This document shows, piece after piece, positions 34,768 through 43,406 of a stretch of DNA of 64,000 bases. The stretch is taken from positions 62,001-126,000 of the forward strand of contig JACKNM010000008.1 of NCBI GenBank assembly GCA_024234875.1, given 5' to 3'. Source of the stretch: Ectothiorhodospiraceae bacterium. Lineage in GTDB: Bacteria; Pseudomonadota; Gammaproteobacteria; HK1. The notes under the pieces are model-generated. The model saw only the letters and a program-made list of their open reading frames with translations, did no database searches and was not told where the DNA came from. A program made the translations under genes and the position numbers. Within the stretch, counting starts at the first letter, position 1; every line of letters starts with the position of its first letter.

Positions 34768-36518
34768 TCCCAGTGGTAGAGAGCCTCGGCCACGTTGCCG
34801 TCACCCTCGAAGCGCAGGGTGTCGGCGAGCGCGCGGACGAGCGGGATGCCACGACCGTGCAGCTCCACCTCCGTCGACTCGGCGCGCTGCGCGCGCGCGC
34901 GCCAGTCGAAGCCCGGCCCGGAGTCCTCGACCCGGATGCGCAAGTCCCCGCCGGCGCGCTCGCCATCGGCTCGGCGATGCTCGAGGGTGATGCGCACGGT
35001 GCCGGCCTCCAAGGCCGCCAGGCGCTCCTCGCGCAGTCGGTAGTACTCGACGAACCCGGTGGCCGAGCCCTTGATGCTCGAGTCGAGCCCCAGCAGCCCG
35101 TGGTCGACGGCGTTGGTGAACAGCTCGCGGAGGATGGTGTAGACGCGGTCCCAGTGCTCGGCCTGGCCCTGGTAGTCGCGCAGCGCCTGCGTGAGCTGTG
35201 GCAGCGGATCGACGCGACGCAGCGTGTCGGCATCGAGCGCCAGCGACACCTCCCAGCAGCTCGGGGGGGCCGTCGTTTCCTCCCGGGTCGCGCCGCCGTT
35301 GGCCTCGAGCACCGCAGCCGGATCGCACAGCACCTCGAGCAGGGTGACGTCGTCGCACTGCGACTCGCCGGCGCGGAAGTTGCGCAGGGTGCCGGTCAGC
35401 GTGTCGAAGATCGCGTCCGGCGCGGCCGCCGCCTCGATCAACGACTCCAGGCGGTCCTGACCGAACTCCTCGCCCTCGGGGTTGCGGGTCTCGAGGACGC
35501 CGTCACTGAAGGCGACGATGCGGTCGCCCGGCTCGATGTCGAGGACCTGCAGGCGCCGGTCGAGTCGCGAGTTGTCGACGACGGTGAGCGGAAGATGCTC
35601 CGAGATCAGTCGATGCTTGATACGTCGGCTCTTGCCGTCGACGACCAGCACGTCGGGGATGCCCCCGACCCAGGCGGTGAGCTGGCGATGCTCCTTGTCG
35701 ATTTCCAGGAATCCGGCGCCGAACATCCGTCCGACCGGCAGCAGCCGGCGGAGCTTGCGATTGATCTCCGACACCACGTCACCGAGCCCGAATCCCTTGG
35801 CGGTCATCCCGTAGAAGACCTCCGCCGCGGGCATCGCTCCGACCGCGGCCGAGAGGCCGTGACCGGTGAAGTCCCCCACCAGGATGCGCAGCGCGCCGTT
35901 GGGCAGCGGTGCGGCGAGCAGGAGGTCGCCGTTGAACACCGACTGCGCGGAATGGAGATAGCGGAATATCGGCCACTCCAGGCACTGGGTGTGGGTGAGG
36001 TTCTTGAACAGCCGTTCCGCGACCTCGTACTCCCGGTCGCGCTCCTGGTGGGCGCGCTCGAGCTCGTCGCGCTGCGCGACCGCGGTCTCGTGCAGGCTCC
36101 GCACCCGCATCAGGGCCTCGATCCGCGCCCGTAGCACGGTCGAGCTGTAGGGCTTGCTGAGGAAGTCGTCGCCGCCGCAGTCGAGGCTGCGGGCGAGCTC
36201 CTTCTCGTCGGTGATGGCGGTCAGGAAGATCACCGGCACGAACCGCTCGCCGGCCATCGCCTTGATCCGACGGGTCGCCTCCAGCCCGTCCATCTCCGGC
36301 ATCATGACGTCCATGATCACCGCGTCCGGGCGCTCGGCCTCGAAGCGCTCCACCGCCTGGACGCCGTTGGCGGCCTCCGTGATCTGCCAGCCGAGGCGTT
36401 TGAGGTACGAGGTCAGGACCAGACGGTTGGTGCGGTCGTCGTCCACCACCAGGATGCGCAGCTGTGGGGACGACTCGGGCTCGGACCGACTGGGGGCGAG
36501 AGGTTCGGTAGCGTACAT
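34764..36518 (-). CDS. Response regulator with PP2C phosphatase and HATPase kinase domains
   Basis: A 584-residue cytoplasmic protein. The receiver is at ~20-140 with Asp70 (VIMDVMMPEMDG), followed by a coiled-coil linker (~145-185). A SpoIIE-type PP2C phosphatase at ~200-400 has metal-binding aspartates in LVGDFTGHG, AFSDGVLETRN and QCDDVTLLEV. An RsbW/SpoIIAB-like HATPase at ~440-584 shows LRELFTNAVDHG, VEDSGPGFDW and HGRGIPLVRALAD. This order resembles Pseudomonas HsbR, which acts on an anti-sigma antagonist as phosphatase and kinase. No STAS-domain partner gene is nearby. ATG 36518 has GGAG upstream. Confidence 0.92.
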   Translation of the reverse strand: MYATEPLAPSRSEPESSPQLRILVVDDDRTNRLVLTSYLKRLGWQITEAANGVQAVERFEAERPDAVIMDVMMPEMDGLEATRRIKAMAGERFVPVIFLTAITDEKELARSLDCGGDDFLSKPYSSTVLRARIEALMRVRSLHETAVAQRDELERAHQERDREYEVAERLFKNLTHTQCLEWPIFRYLHSAQSVFNGDLLLAAPLPNGALRILVGDFTGHGLSAAVGAMPAAEVFYGMTAKGFGLGDVVSEINRKLRRLLPVGRMFGAGFLEIDKEHRQLTAWVGGIPDVLVVDGKSRRIKHRLISEHLPLTVVDNSRLDRRLQVLDIEPGDRIVAFSDGVLETRNPEGEEFGQDRLESLIEAAAAPDAIFDTLTGTLRNFRAGESQCDDVTLLEVLCDPAAVLEANGGATREETTAPPSCWEVSLALDADTLRRVDPLPQLTQALRDYQGQAEHWDRVYTILRELFTNAVDHGLLGLDSSIKGSATGFVEYYRLREERLAALEAGTVRITLEHRRADGERAGGDLRIRVEDSGPGFDWRARAQRAESTEVELHGRGIPLVRALADTLRFEGDGNVAEALYHWE

Positions 36519-36814
36519 GCGTTCTCCGCCGAGAGCGGGTGTGGACGGCCGTTCGACGGCTGTCGGCCTGGCCCTTGTGTCGGCTGGCGGCCCGCGAACT
36601 TGAACCGTTCGCTCGCGCGCGGCGCGCCCGGCGAGCGGGCGATGGGGCCGCGCGCCATCGCGAGCCCCCAGGGTCTCGGCGGCCGGGCCATCTGCCGCGG
36701 CGCGGGTCGAAGCGCGGGCGTGTATTCGGCGGCGAGATCGCGGAGAATTCGCGGCTCGGGGTCGCACCGAGAGACGGGGCGGCCAGGGTACGGCGGCGGC
36801 GGAGCACGCGACGC

Positions 36815-38416
36815 TTGGATCGAGTTGTCGAGGAGCGCCTGGACGGGCTGGCCGCGCGGCGGACCGATGGTACGCTCGCCGGCGGGCGTATCGGGCTGGA
36901 GAAGGAGTCGCTCAGGGTCACGCCGGAGGGGCGCATCGCGCAGACGCCGCACCCAGCCGGCCTCGGCTCCGCGCTGACGCACCCCTACATCACCACCGAC
37001 TTCTCGGAGGCGCTGATCGAGCTGATCACGCCCCCCTTCCCGAGCACCGGCGAGACCCTGAGCTTCCTCGACCGGGTCCACCGGTTCGTCTACCGGCACC
37101 TGGCCGACGAGATCCTGTGGGCCACGAGCATGCCGTGCCGCGTCGGTGACGACACCACCATTCCCATCGCGCGCTACGGCACCTCCAACGTCGGCCAGAT
37201 GAAGCACGTCTACCGCCGCGGCCTGAGCCTGCGGTACGGACGGGTGATGCAGACCATCTCCGGGGTGCATTTCAACTACTCGCCGCCGGAGACCATCTGG
37301 GATGCGCTGGCCGAGCTCGACGGTGACACCCGCCCCGCGATCGAGCGGGTCTCCGACGGTTTCTTCGCACTGATTCGCAACTTCCAGCGGCTCGGCTGGG
37401 TCATCTCCTACCTCTTCGGCGCCTCCCCGGCGGTGTGCAAGAGCTTCCTCAAGCACGGCACCGGTTCGCTGGTCGAGCTCGACCGTGGCACCTGGCACCT
37501 GCCCTGGGCGACGTCGCTGCGGATGAGCGACATCGGCTACAAGAACAGCAACCAGGCCGGACTCGCCGTCAGCTACGACGGTCTCGAGCCGTACGTGACG
37601 AGCCTCGGACGGGCGATCGCCACGCCATTGGCGGCGTACGAGGCGCTGGGGGTCAAGGTCGACGGCGAGTACCGCCAGCTCAACGCCAACGTCCTCCAGA
37701 TCGAGAACGAGTACTACAGCTTCATCCGTCCGAAGCAGATCACGCGCTCCGGCGAGCGCCCGACGCTCGCCTTGCGCCGCCGCGGGGTCCAGTACGTCGA
37801 GGTGCGCGCGCTGGACGTCAACGCGTTCGAGCCGCTGGGCGTCGGTGACGCGCAGATGCGGTTCATCGAGGCATTGCTGCTGCTGTGCCTGCTCCGCCCC
37901 AGCCCGCGGATCGACGCCACCGAGCAGACCTGCATCGAGCACAACCAGCGCACGGTGGCATCGCGGGGGCGCGAGCCAGGGCTACGGCTGCGCGTGCCGG
38001 GCGGCGAACGGCCGCTCGCCGAGTGGGTCGGGGCGTTGCTCGACGCGCTCGACCCGATCTGCACCGTCCTCGATGCCGCCGAGCCGGGCGCCCACCGGCC
38101 TTACGCCCGCGCGCTCTCGCTACAGCGCGAGGCGGTGGCGGACCCGGAGCGGCTCCCGTCGGCCCGCGTGATCGCGGAGCTCCGCGCCAACGGCGAGTCG
38201 TTCTTCGACTTCGCGATGCGGCGGTCGCTGGAGCATCGGGCGGCCCTCGGTGACGACGGGTTGAGTGGCGAGGAGGTCGCCGCATTCACGACCCAGGCCG
38301 AGCGCTCCCTGGACGAGCAGCGCGAGATCGAGGCGTCGGACCAGACCAGCCTCGACGAGTACCTGCGGCGCTACTTCGCGCAGGCCACCGACGAGCGACC
38401 CGAGCTGCTCGCCTGA
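36815..38416 (+). CDS. gshA: Glutamate-cysteine ligase (proteobacterial type)
   Basis: Makes gamma-glutamylcysteine, the first step of glutathione synthesis. The product is about 533 residues. Characteristic segments are GRIGLEKESLRVTPEG, TDFSEALIELITPP, GVHFNYSPP, YLFGASPAVCKSFL and QYVEVRALDVNAFEPLG. The start is uncertain: TTG 36815 with GGAG ten bases upstream gives the family length. An ATG at 36539 in the same frame would add ~92 residues of low-complexity, Arg-rich sequence lying over the divergent promoter region and is rejected. It pairs functionally with gor. Confidence 0.93.
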   Translation: MDRVVEERLDGLAARRTDGTLAGGRIGLEKESLRVTPEGRIAQTPHPAGLGSALTHPYITTDFSEALIELITPPFPSTGETLSFLDRVHRFVYRHLADEILWATSMPCRVGDDTTIPIARYGTSNVGQMKHVYRRGLSLRYGRVMQTISGVHFNYSPPETIWDALAELDGDTRPAIERVSDGFFALIRNFQRLGWVISYLFGASPAVCKSFLKHGTGSLVELDRGTWHLPWATSLRMSDIGYKNSNQAGLAVSYDGLEPYVTSLGRAIATPLAAYEALGVKVDGEYRQLNANVLQIENEYYSFIRPKQITRSGERPTLALRRRGVQYVEVRALDVNAFEPLGVGDAQMRFIEALLLLCLLRPSPRIDATEQTCIEHNQRTVASRGREPGLRLRVPGGERPLAEWVGALLDALDPICTVLDAAEPGAHRPYARALSLQREAVADPERLPSARVIAELRANGESFFDFAMRRSLEHRAALGDDGLSGEEVAAFTTQAERSLDEQREIEASDQTSLDEYLRRYFAQATDERPELLA

Positions 38417-38422
38417 GCATCC

Positions 38423-38965
38423 GTGCACGCGGCCGCGCCTGACGACCTCGCCGCGCTCGCCCGAGTGCTCGCGGCGGCGCGTCCGGCCGGGCGACTACTC
38501 GCGCTCGGCGACGCGACCCCGGAGCTGGTGCGGGCCCTGGCCGACGGCATGGACCTCGGCAGCGCCCTGGTGGTGGTCACCACCACCGCCGCCGGTCGGG
38601 CGCGGCTGGCGTCCGTGGCGCGCGACGAGCTGCGGCTCAACCTGCACCACCAGCCGGCGGAGACCTTCGTCGCCGACGTCGCGGGCCACCACTTCGACCT
38701 GATCCTGGTGGAGGCCACCGAGGCGGCATCCGTGCCCTGGACCGCGCTCGTCGACCGGCTGGCCGACGGCGCGATGCTGCTCGCGCGCGGCGTGCCCGAA
38801 CTCGCGAGCGGCCTGCTCGCGTCCGACCCCCGACTGCGACTCGCCCGCCCGCCGGGCGACGCGGTGGTGCTCGCCGCCCGCCGTCGCTCCGATCCGCCGA
38901 CCCACCGCCGGGGCGGTAGCCGGGCGCGCCGCGCCGGGCGGCGACTCAGCGCTGGCCCTGGTTGA
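38423..38965 (+). CDS. Possible SAM-dependent methyltransferase-like protein
   Basis: A 180-residue product from GTG 38423, six bases after gshA. Codon third positions are strongly GC-biased as in real genes here. Alternating strands and helices (RLLALGDATPELVRAL, DLGSALVVVTTT, FDLILVEATEA, DGAMLLARGV) resemble a reduced class I methyltransferase or O-methyltransferase fold, but no diagnostic GxGxG is present. I treat the assignment as weak. The last 20 bases overlap the 3' end of the convergent DUF2059-like gene. The C-terminus is Arg/Gly-rich. Confidence 0.55.
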   Translation: MHAAAPDDLAALARVLAAARPAGRLLALGDATPELVRALADGMDLGSALVVVTTTAAGRARLASVARDELRLNLHHQPAETFVADVAGHHFDLILVEATEAASVPWTALVDRLADGAMLLARGVPELASGLLASDPRLRLARPPGDAVVLAARRRSDPPTHRRGGSRARRAGRRLSAGPG

Positions 38966-39431
38966 CCTGCCCCGGGCGCGCCGCCTGGATCCGGCGCTGC
39001 AGCTCCGGGAGCCGCGAGCGGAACAGCGCCATCGTCTCCTCGGAGTTGCGTCGGACCAGCTCGACCCGCCGTTCCCGGTACTTGCGGAAGGTCTCGTGCC
39101 CGAACAGCCAGGTGAGCGTCTCCAGCTCCTCCTCGGAGAACATCTCGACGAAGATCTGCACCCGCCGATTGACGTACTCGGGCGATACCACGACCTCACG
39201 CGCGTACTCGGCGATGACCGCGCGATGGTCGGTCAGGCCCGGCTGGAGCTGCAGGATCATGTCGGCCACCACCTGGCTCACCGCGTCCGCGTCACCGAGG
39301 CTCACCTGCTCGTAGAACGCACGCGCCGCCCGCTCGTGGCTCGCGGGGTCCGCCCACGCCCGCCCCTGCGGCGCGGCCAGCAGTGCCGCCGCGACAACTG
39401 CCGCGAGGAAACTCGTCGCTCGAATCGTCAT
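38946..39431 (-). CDS. Secreted DUF2059-like protein
   Basis: A 161-residue protein with a Sec signal peptide ending around GRAWA. The helical mature part holds FSEEELETLTWLFGHETFRKYRERR, similar to the DUF2059 pattern in which an acidic EEL segment is followed by an aromatic turn. The function of that family is unknown. The gene is 61 bases downstream of the TraB/GumN gene on the same strand and may share its transcript. Confidence 0.72.
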   Translation of the reverse strand: MTIRATSFLAAVVAAALLAAPQGRAWADPASHERAARAFYEQVSLGDADAVSQVVADMILQLQPGLTDHRAVIAEYAREVVVSPEYVNRRVQIFVEMFSEEELETLTWLFGHETFRKYRERRVELVRRNSEETMALFRSRLPELQRRIQAARPGQVNQGQR

Positions 39432-39492
39432 CGATGTCCTCCAATGCTCCGAAGGTAGGAAGCCGACCGGTGGGCCCGGCCGCCTCGGCGGT

Positions 39493-40374
39493 TCAGCGTC
39501 GGGTCACCCGGTATCCGCGCCGCGCCAGGGTCTCGACCAGGCCTTCCTCGCCGACCAGGTGGCCCGCCCCGACCACCACCACCGACAGCCCGGGCTCACG
39601 CAACAGCTCCACCACCGCCTCCAGCATGGCGCGATTGCGCCGGCCGACGAGGGATTCCCACACCACGTGGTGCTCGCCGCCGCGGTCCAGGCCACGACCG
39701 ACCAGCCCGTCCAGCTTCGCATCGTCACCGCGATCCCAGGCCGCGAGCAGCTCCCGGTAGTGCGCGCCCTCGGCCTCCACCTGCTCCACCGCGTCGAGCA
39801 GGAACCAGCGTTGGGACGCGACCGGAAGCCCGGCGATGGCACCGAGCTGATCCTCGAATCGCTCCAGCGCCACCACCGGGACCCCCGCGCCGCGGGCGGT
39901 CGCGATGGCCTCGCGGTCGACTCCCGTTCGCGCCACGTACCCGAAGCGCTCGAGGGCCGCCACCGTCAGCGTGATCGCCGCCAACCAGGGACGGGCGCCG
40001 TCGAGGGCGTCGGCGGGAAGGCCGACGCGCTCCAGCGCCCCGCGCATGCGCTCGCGTTCCTCGCCGACGAGCACGTCCTCCACCGTGATGTCCGGCCCGG
40101 ACAGGCCGAGGCGTGCCATCGTCTCGCGGGCGACGTCGGCGGAGATGCGGTCGGGGTCGAGCTCCACCGCGAGCCGGTCCGCCGCCTCGACCGCATCGCG
40201 CACCGCCGCCGGCAAGGGCTCGGCGTCGGCGGACCGGAAGTGGACGGAGCCGAACAGCAACGCCTCCCCATCGGCGCCGCGCACGTGCCACAACGAGGGT
40301 CCCGCGGACGCGGACGGCGCGGCCAGCACCGCGACCATCACCGACACCCACCGCCACCAGCCCGCGCTCTTCAC
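39493..40374 (-). CDS. TraB/GumN family protein
   Basis: A 293-residue protein with an N-terminal signal peptide (VSVMVAVLAAPSASA). TraB/GumN motifs are visible: LWHVRGADGEALLFGSVHF near the start, LAVELDPDR, and VVVVGAGHLVGEEGLVETL with a C-terminal GYRVTR. Members are proposed metal-dependent proteases or haem-related proteins of the Tiki/TraB/PrgY group. The GxxH and GAGHL residues are conserved here. It is transcribed divergently from the membrane PP2C gene with a 68-base gap. Confidence 0.85.
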   Translation of the reverse strand: MKSAGWWRWVSVMVAVLAAPSASAGPSLWHVRGADGEALLFGSVHFRSADAEPLPAAVRDAVEAADRLAVELDPDRISADVARETMARLGLSGPDITVEDVLVGEERERMRGALERVGLPADALDGARPWLAAITLTVAALERFGYVARTGVDREAIATARGAGVPVVALERFEDQLGAIAGLPVASQRWFLLDAVEQVEAEGAHYRELLAAWDRGDDAKLDGLVGRGLDRGGEHHVVWESLVGRRNRAMLEAVVELLREPGLSVVVVGAGHLVGEEGLVETLARRGYRVTRR

Positions 40375-40442
40375 ACCGTGCCTCGTACTACCCGCCGATT
40401 GCTGCGAAACTGCAGTCCTGCACAGCTCGTCAGCCCCGCGAG

Positions 40443-42182
40443 ATGATACCCGCTCGCCAACGTCGCCAGGTGTCGATCCGGGAGGATCTGCTCGGCAATC
40501 TCGTGCTCCTGGTGCTGTTGGCGACCGGGGTGATGCTCGGCGTCGCGACCGCCACCGACCGCGCCATGGTCCGGCATCTGGCCTCGATCACCCTGGCGAC
40601 GGCACTGCCGGCGGCGAGCGAGGTGGTGCGCGCCGCACTGGCGCCGGCGACCGCGGCCTGGAACGCCAGCGCCGCCGCGGCGGCGATGCACGCCGACGAT
40701 TCGCCCGCCGCGCGGCGGCGCCGTATCGAGCAGGCGATCCGCGCCGCGGCGCCGGGGATCGCGGCGGTCGCCGTCAGCACCACGCGCGGCGCGGCACCGC
40801 CTGCGCTCGAGGTGCCCGGGGCGTTGCGGCTCGAATGGCGGGCCGGCGCGGCGGCGGACGCGGCGGTCCGGGTGGAGGTGGCAGTCGCCCTGCCCACCCT
40901 GGCCGACGCCGCCACCGGTGTCCCCCTGCACAGCATGCTGCTCGACGCCTCGGGAAACGCCTGGCCGCTCTCTCGTACCGGCCCCGACGCGCCGATCGGG
41001 ATCGCACCGGACCGTGCGTCGGCAGCCCGAATCGACACCGACGCGCCGCGGCGGGTGGTGAGCGGTGGGCATGCCTGGTGGGGGCGGAGCGCGTCGCTCG
41101 ACGAGCCCCTCCTTCCCGGCGCCCGACTGATCCTGCTCCTCCCCGAGGCCACCTTGCGCGCCGCGCTACCGCCGCTGGAGGGCGCGGTGGGCGTCGTCGC
41201 GCTGGCTCTGTTGGCGGTCGGCGCGCTGCGCGTCCTCGCGCTCACGCGCGCCTACACCCGGCCCCTCGATGCCCTGGTGGCCGAGAGCGTCAGCCTGAGC
41301 CGCGGCGACCTCGAGGGGCACCGCGACCGCGCGCCGACCCACGTCCTCGAGCTCGGCCGCCTCGAGCGCGCGCATCGGGCGATGCGCGCCGGCCTGCGCT
41401 CACTCCTGCGCCTGGAGTCGGATCTCCGCATCGCCCGCCAGATCCAGCAGGCGGCGCTGCCGCAGTTCCTGGACGCGCCCGCGGGCTTCGAGCTGGGGGC
41501 GTTCTCGGACCCCGCGACCGAGACCGGTGGTGACGTCTACGACGTGATGCCCGTCGCCTTCCCCGACGGCTCCGAGCACCCGGTGGCGAGCGCACCACCC
41601 GGCGACGGCCTCGCGCTGATGCTCGCCGACGCCACCGGTCACGGCGTCGGCGCCGCCCTCCCGGTCACCCAGCTCCGGGCCATGCTGCGCATGGGCGTGC
41701 GGCTCGGAGCCGATCTCGGCACGGTGGTGGCGGAGGCCGACCACCAGCTCTGCGAGGATCTGCCGAACGGGCGATTCGTCACCGCATGGCTCGGGCTGCT
41801 GGACGCCCGCTCCGGGATCCTGCGTACCCTGAGCGCCGGCCAGGCGCCGCTGTTGCGCTACCGCGCGGCCGAGCGAGCGTTTGATATCATCCCCGCCGAT
41901 GCGCCACCGCTCGGCGTCGGCTTCGACGGGCCCTTCCCGCAGGCGTCGACCTGGATGCTCGAGCCCGGGGATCTCTTCGTGGTGGTGTCCGATGGCGTGC
42001 TCGAGCGCCGCACCACGAGCGGCGCGGCGTTCGGGATCGAGGGGGTGATGGCGATAATCGACCGGCATCACGCGAGTCACGCTCGGGAGGTGGCGGCGGC
42101 ACTGCGCGCGGCGGCTCGCGAGCTCCACGACGCGGACGACGCCGACGACTGCACCGCGCTGGTCATCCGCCGCGCACCGTGA
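40443..42182 (+). CDS. Membrane-bound PP2C (SpoIIE-type) serine phosphatase with HAMP-like linker
   Basis: A 579-residue protein with TM1 at ~18-37, an alanine-rich periplasmic sensor of about 200 residues, TM2 at ~248-270, a HAMP-like segment to ~320 and a C-terminal PP2C domain (~340-575). Phosphatase residues appear in ETGGDVYDVM, LMLADATGHGVGAALP, VVSDGVLERR and DADDCTALVI. It probably dephosphorylates a STAS-type antagonist in response to an envelope signal. None is encoded nearby. The ATG at 40443 is chosen because TM1 follows and the upstream frame runs into the divergent gene. Confidence 0.87.
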   Translation: MIPARQRRQVSIREDLLGNLVLLVLLATGVMLGVATATDRAMVRHLASITLATALPAASEVVRAALAPATAAWNASAAAAAMHADDSPAARRRRIEQAIRAAAPGIAAVAVSTTRGAAPPALEVPGALRLEWRAGAAADAAVRVEVAVALPTLADAATGVPLHSMLLDASGNAWPLSRTGPDAPIGIAPDRASAARIDTDAPRRVVSGGHAWWGRSASLDEPLLPGARLILLLPEATLRAALPPLEGAVGVVALALLAVGALRVLALTRAYTRPLDALVAESVSLSRGDLEGHRDRAPTHVLELGRLERAHRAMRAGLRSLLRLESDLRIARQIQQAALPQFLDAPAGFELGAFSDPATETGGDVYDVMPVAFPDGSEHPVASAPPGDGLALMLADATGHGVGAALPVTQLRAMLRMGVRLGADLGTVVAEADHQLCEDLPNGRFVTAWLGLLDARSGILRTLSAGQAPLLRYRAAERAFDIIPADAPPLGVGFDGPFPQASTWMLEPGDLFVVVSDGVLERRTTSGAAFGIEGVMAIIDRHHASHAREVAAALRAAARELHDADDADDCTALVIRRAP

Positions 42183-42191
42183 GCAGGCCCC

Positions 42192-42227
42192 GGGGACGCG
42201 GCGGACGCGGCGGACGCGGCGGACGCG
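42192..42227. repeat. Four tandem 9-base units
   Basis: GGGGACGCG and then three exact GCGGACGCG units lie between the PP2C stop and the YcgL start. It is a simple-sequence tract next to the ribosome-binding region. Confidence 0.8.
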
Positions 42228-42251
42228 CCCATGCACGAGGAGAGCACGCCG

Positions 42252-42545
42252 ATGCAGGCAGCACCGCCGGGCGGCGACGAGTTCCCGGTCCCGACCTGGA
42301 TCTACCGTGGGCACCGCAAGGACGAGACCTATCTGTTCGTGGCCCGGGAGGACGACTTCTCGAGCGTCCCCGGCGCCCTGCTCGATGCGCTCGGAACCCT
42401 CACCCTGGTGATGACGCTCGACCTCCATCCCGAGCGCCGCCTCGCGCGGGCGCAGGCGACGGAGGTCATCGAGGCGTTGCGCAGCCGCGGCTTCTACCTG
42501 CAACTCCCCCCGAACGAGCCGGGGCTCGACCCGCGCCGCCACTGA
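42252..42545 (+). CDS. YcgL-domain protein
   Basis: A 97-residue cytoplasmic protein that closely follows the YcgL family: YRGHRKDETYLFVAREDDFSSVP, then LGTLTLVMTLDL, and an ending SRGFYLQLPPNE. The family is largely confined to gammaproteobacteria and its role is unknown. ATG 42252 is preferred because GAGGAG lies nine bases before it; ATG 42231 would add seven residues. Confidence 0.88.
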   Translation: MQAAPPGGDEFPVPTWIYRGHRKDETYLFVAREDDFSSVPGALLDALGTLTLVMTLDLHPERRLARAQATEVIEALRSRGFYLQLPPNEPGLDPRRH

Positions 42546-42606
42546 CTGGCCCGGCCGTCGACGTGCCACGCCGCTCGCCTCTCCACCGCCACCGGAGGCC
42601 AGGAAC

Positions 42607-43326
42607 GTGACCGATCCCACGGCGCTCGAGGCGATGCCCTCGCAAAATGCATCCATGAGCACCGTGTCCCAGCCGCATGCGACCGCCCCCCTCGAGCGGT
42701 TCCTGACCCACTGCCACCGTCGTCGCTTCCCCCGCAACGCGGTCATCATCAGCGCCGGGGACGTCTCCAACGACCTCTACTGCCTGACCGCGGGCTCGGT
42801 CACCGTGCTGATCGAGGACGACCGCGGGCACGAGATGGTGCTCGCCTACCTGAACCCCGGGGACTTCTTCGGCGAGATCGGGCTGTTCGACGAGAAGCGC
42901 ATGCGCAGTGCCTGGGTGCGTGCGCGCAGCGACTGCGAGATCGCCCAGATCGGCTACGGTCGACTGATGGAGCTCGCCCGCAACGAGCCCGAGATCATGT
43001 TCGCGCTGCTCGGGCAGCTCTCGCTGCGCATCCGCGACACCAGTCGCAAGGCACGCGATCTCGCGCTCAAGGACGTGTCCGGGCGCGTCGCCAGAGCGCT
43101 GATCGACCTCGCCACCCAGCCCGACGCCCAGCCGGCGCACGACGGGGTGATGGTGCGGGTCACCCGCCAGGAGCTCGGGCGCATCGTCGGTTGCTCGCGC
43201 GAGATGGTGAGCCGCGTGCTCGGCGGTCTCGAGGAGCAGGGAATCATCAGCTCGGTCGGACGTGCCCTGGTGGTCCACGACCCCGCGGTGGTCCGCAGCA
43301 CCGCCGCCCGCGCCCGCCGCGGCTGA
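42607..43326 (+). CDS. crp: Crp/Vfr-like cAMP receptor transcription factor
   Basis: A 239-residue regulator. The N-terminal cyclic-nucleotide domain contains GDFFGEIGLFDEKRMRSAWVRA, which matches the cAMP-binding loop of Crp including Arg and Ser contacts. The C-terminal winged helix reads TRQELGRIVGCSREMVSRVLGGLEEQGIISS, almost the Crp recognition helix region. It lacks the N-terminal cysteines of Fnr, so it should sense cAMP rather than oxygen. The start is GTG 42607 with AGGA before it, and ATG 42658 is an alternative. Global carbon or virulence-type regulation is expected. Confidence 0.9.
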   Translation: MTDPTALEAMPSQNASMSTVSQPHATAPLERFLTHCHRRRFPRNAVIISAGDVSNDLYCLTAGSVTVLIEDDRGHEMVLAYLNPGDFFGEIGLFDEKRMRSAWVRARSDCEIAQIGYGRLMELARNEPEIMFALLGQLSLRIRDTSRKARDLALKDVSGRVARALIDLATQPDAQPAHDGVMVRVTRQELGRIVGCSREMVSRVLGGLEEQGIISSVGRALVVHDPAVVRSTAARARRG

Positions 43327-43406
43327 GGACGGCGGCCCGCGCCCCCGCGGCGCTCGCCGTCGATGCGACTGCGCGCCGGCGTCGCGCGGGGCGCGAACGG
43401 TGACCT

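Noticed and set aside
36539..36814. N-terminal extension of gshA from ATG 36539
   Set aside because: The extension is Arg-rich low complexity and covers the divergent promoter region. The GshA similarity begins after 36815.
42607..43326. Assigning the Crp-like gene as the Fnr/Anr that would bind the ccmC site
   Set aside because: It lacks the N-terminal cysteine cluster and has the cAMP-pocket and recognition-helix sequence of Crp/Vfr.
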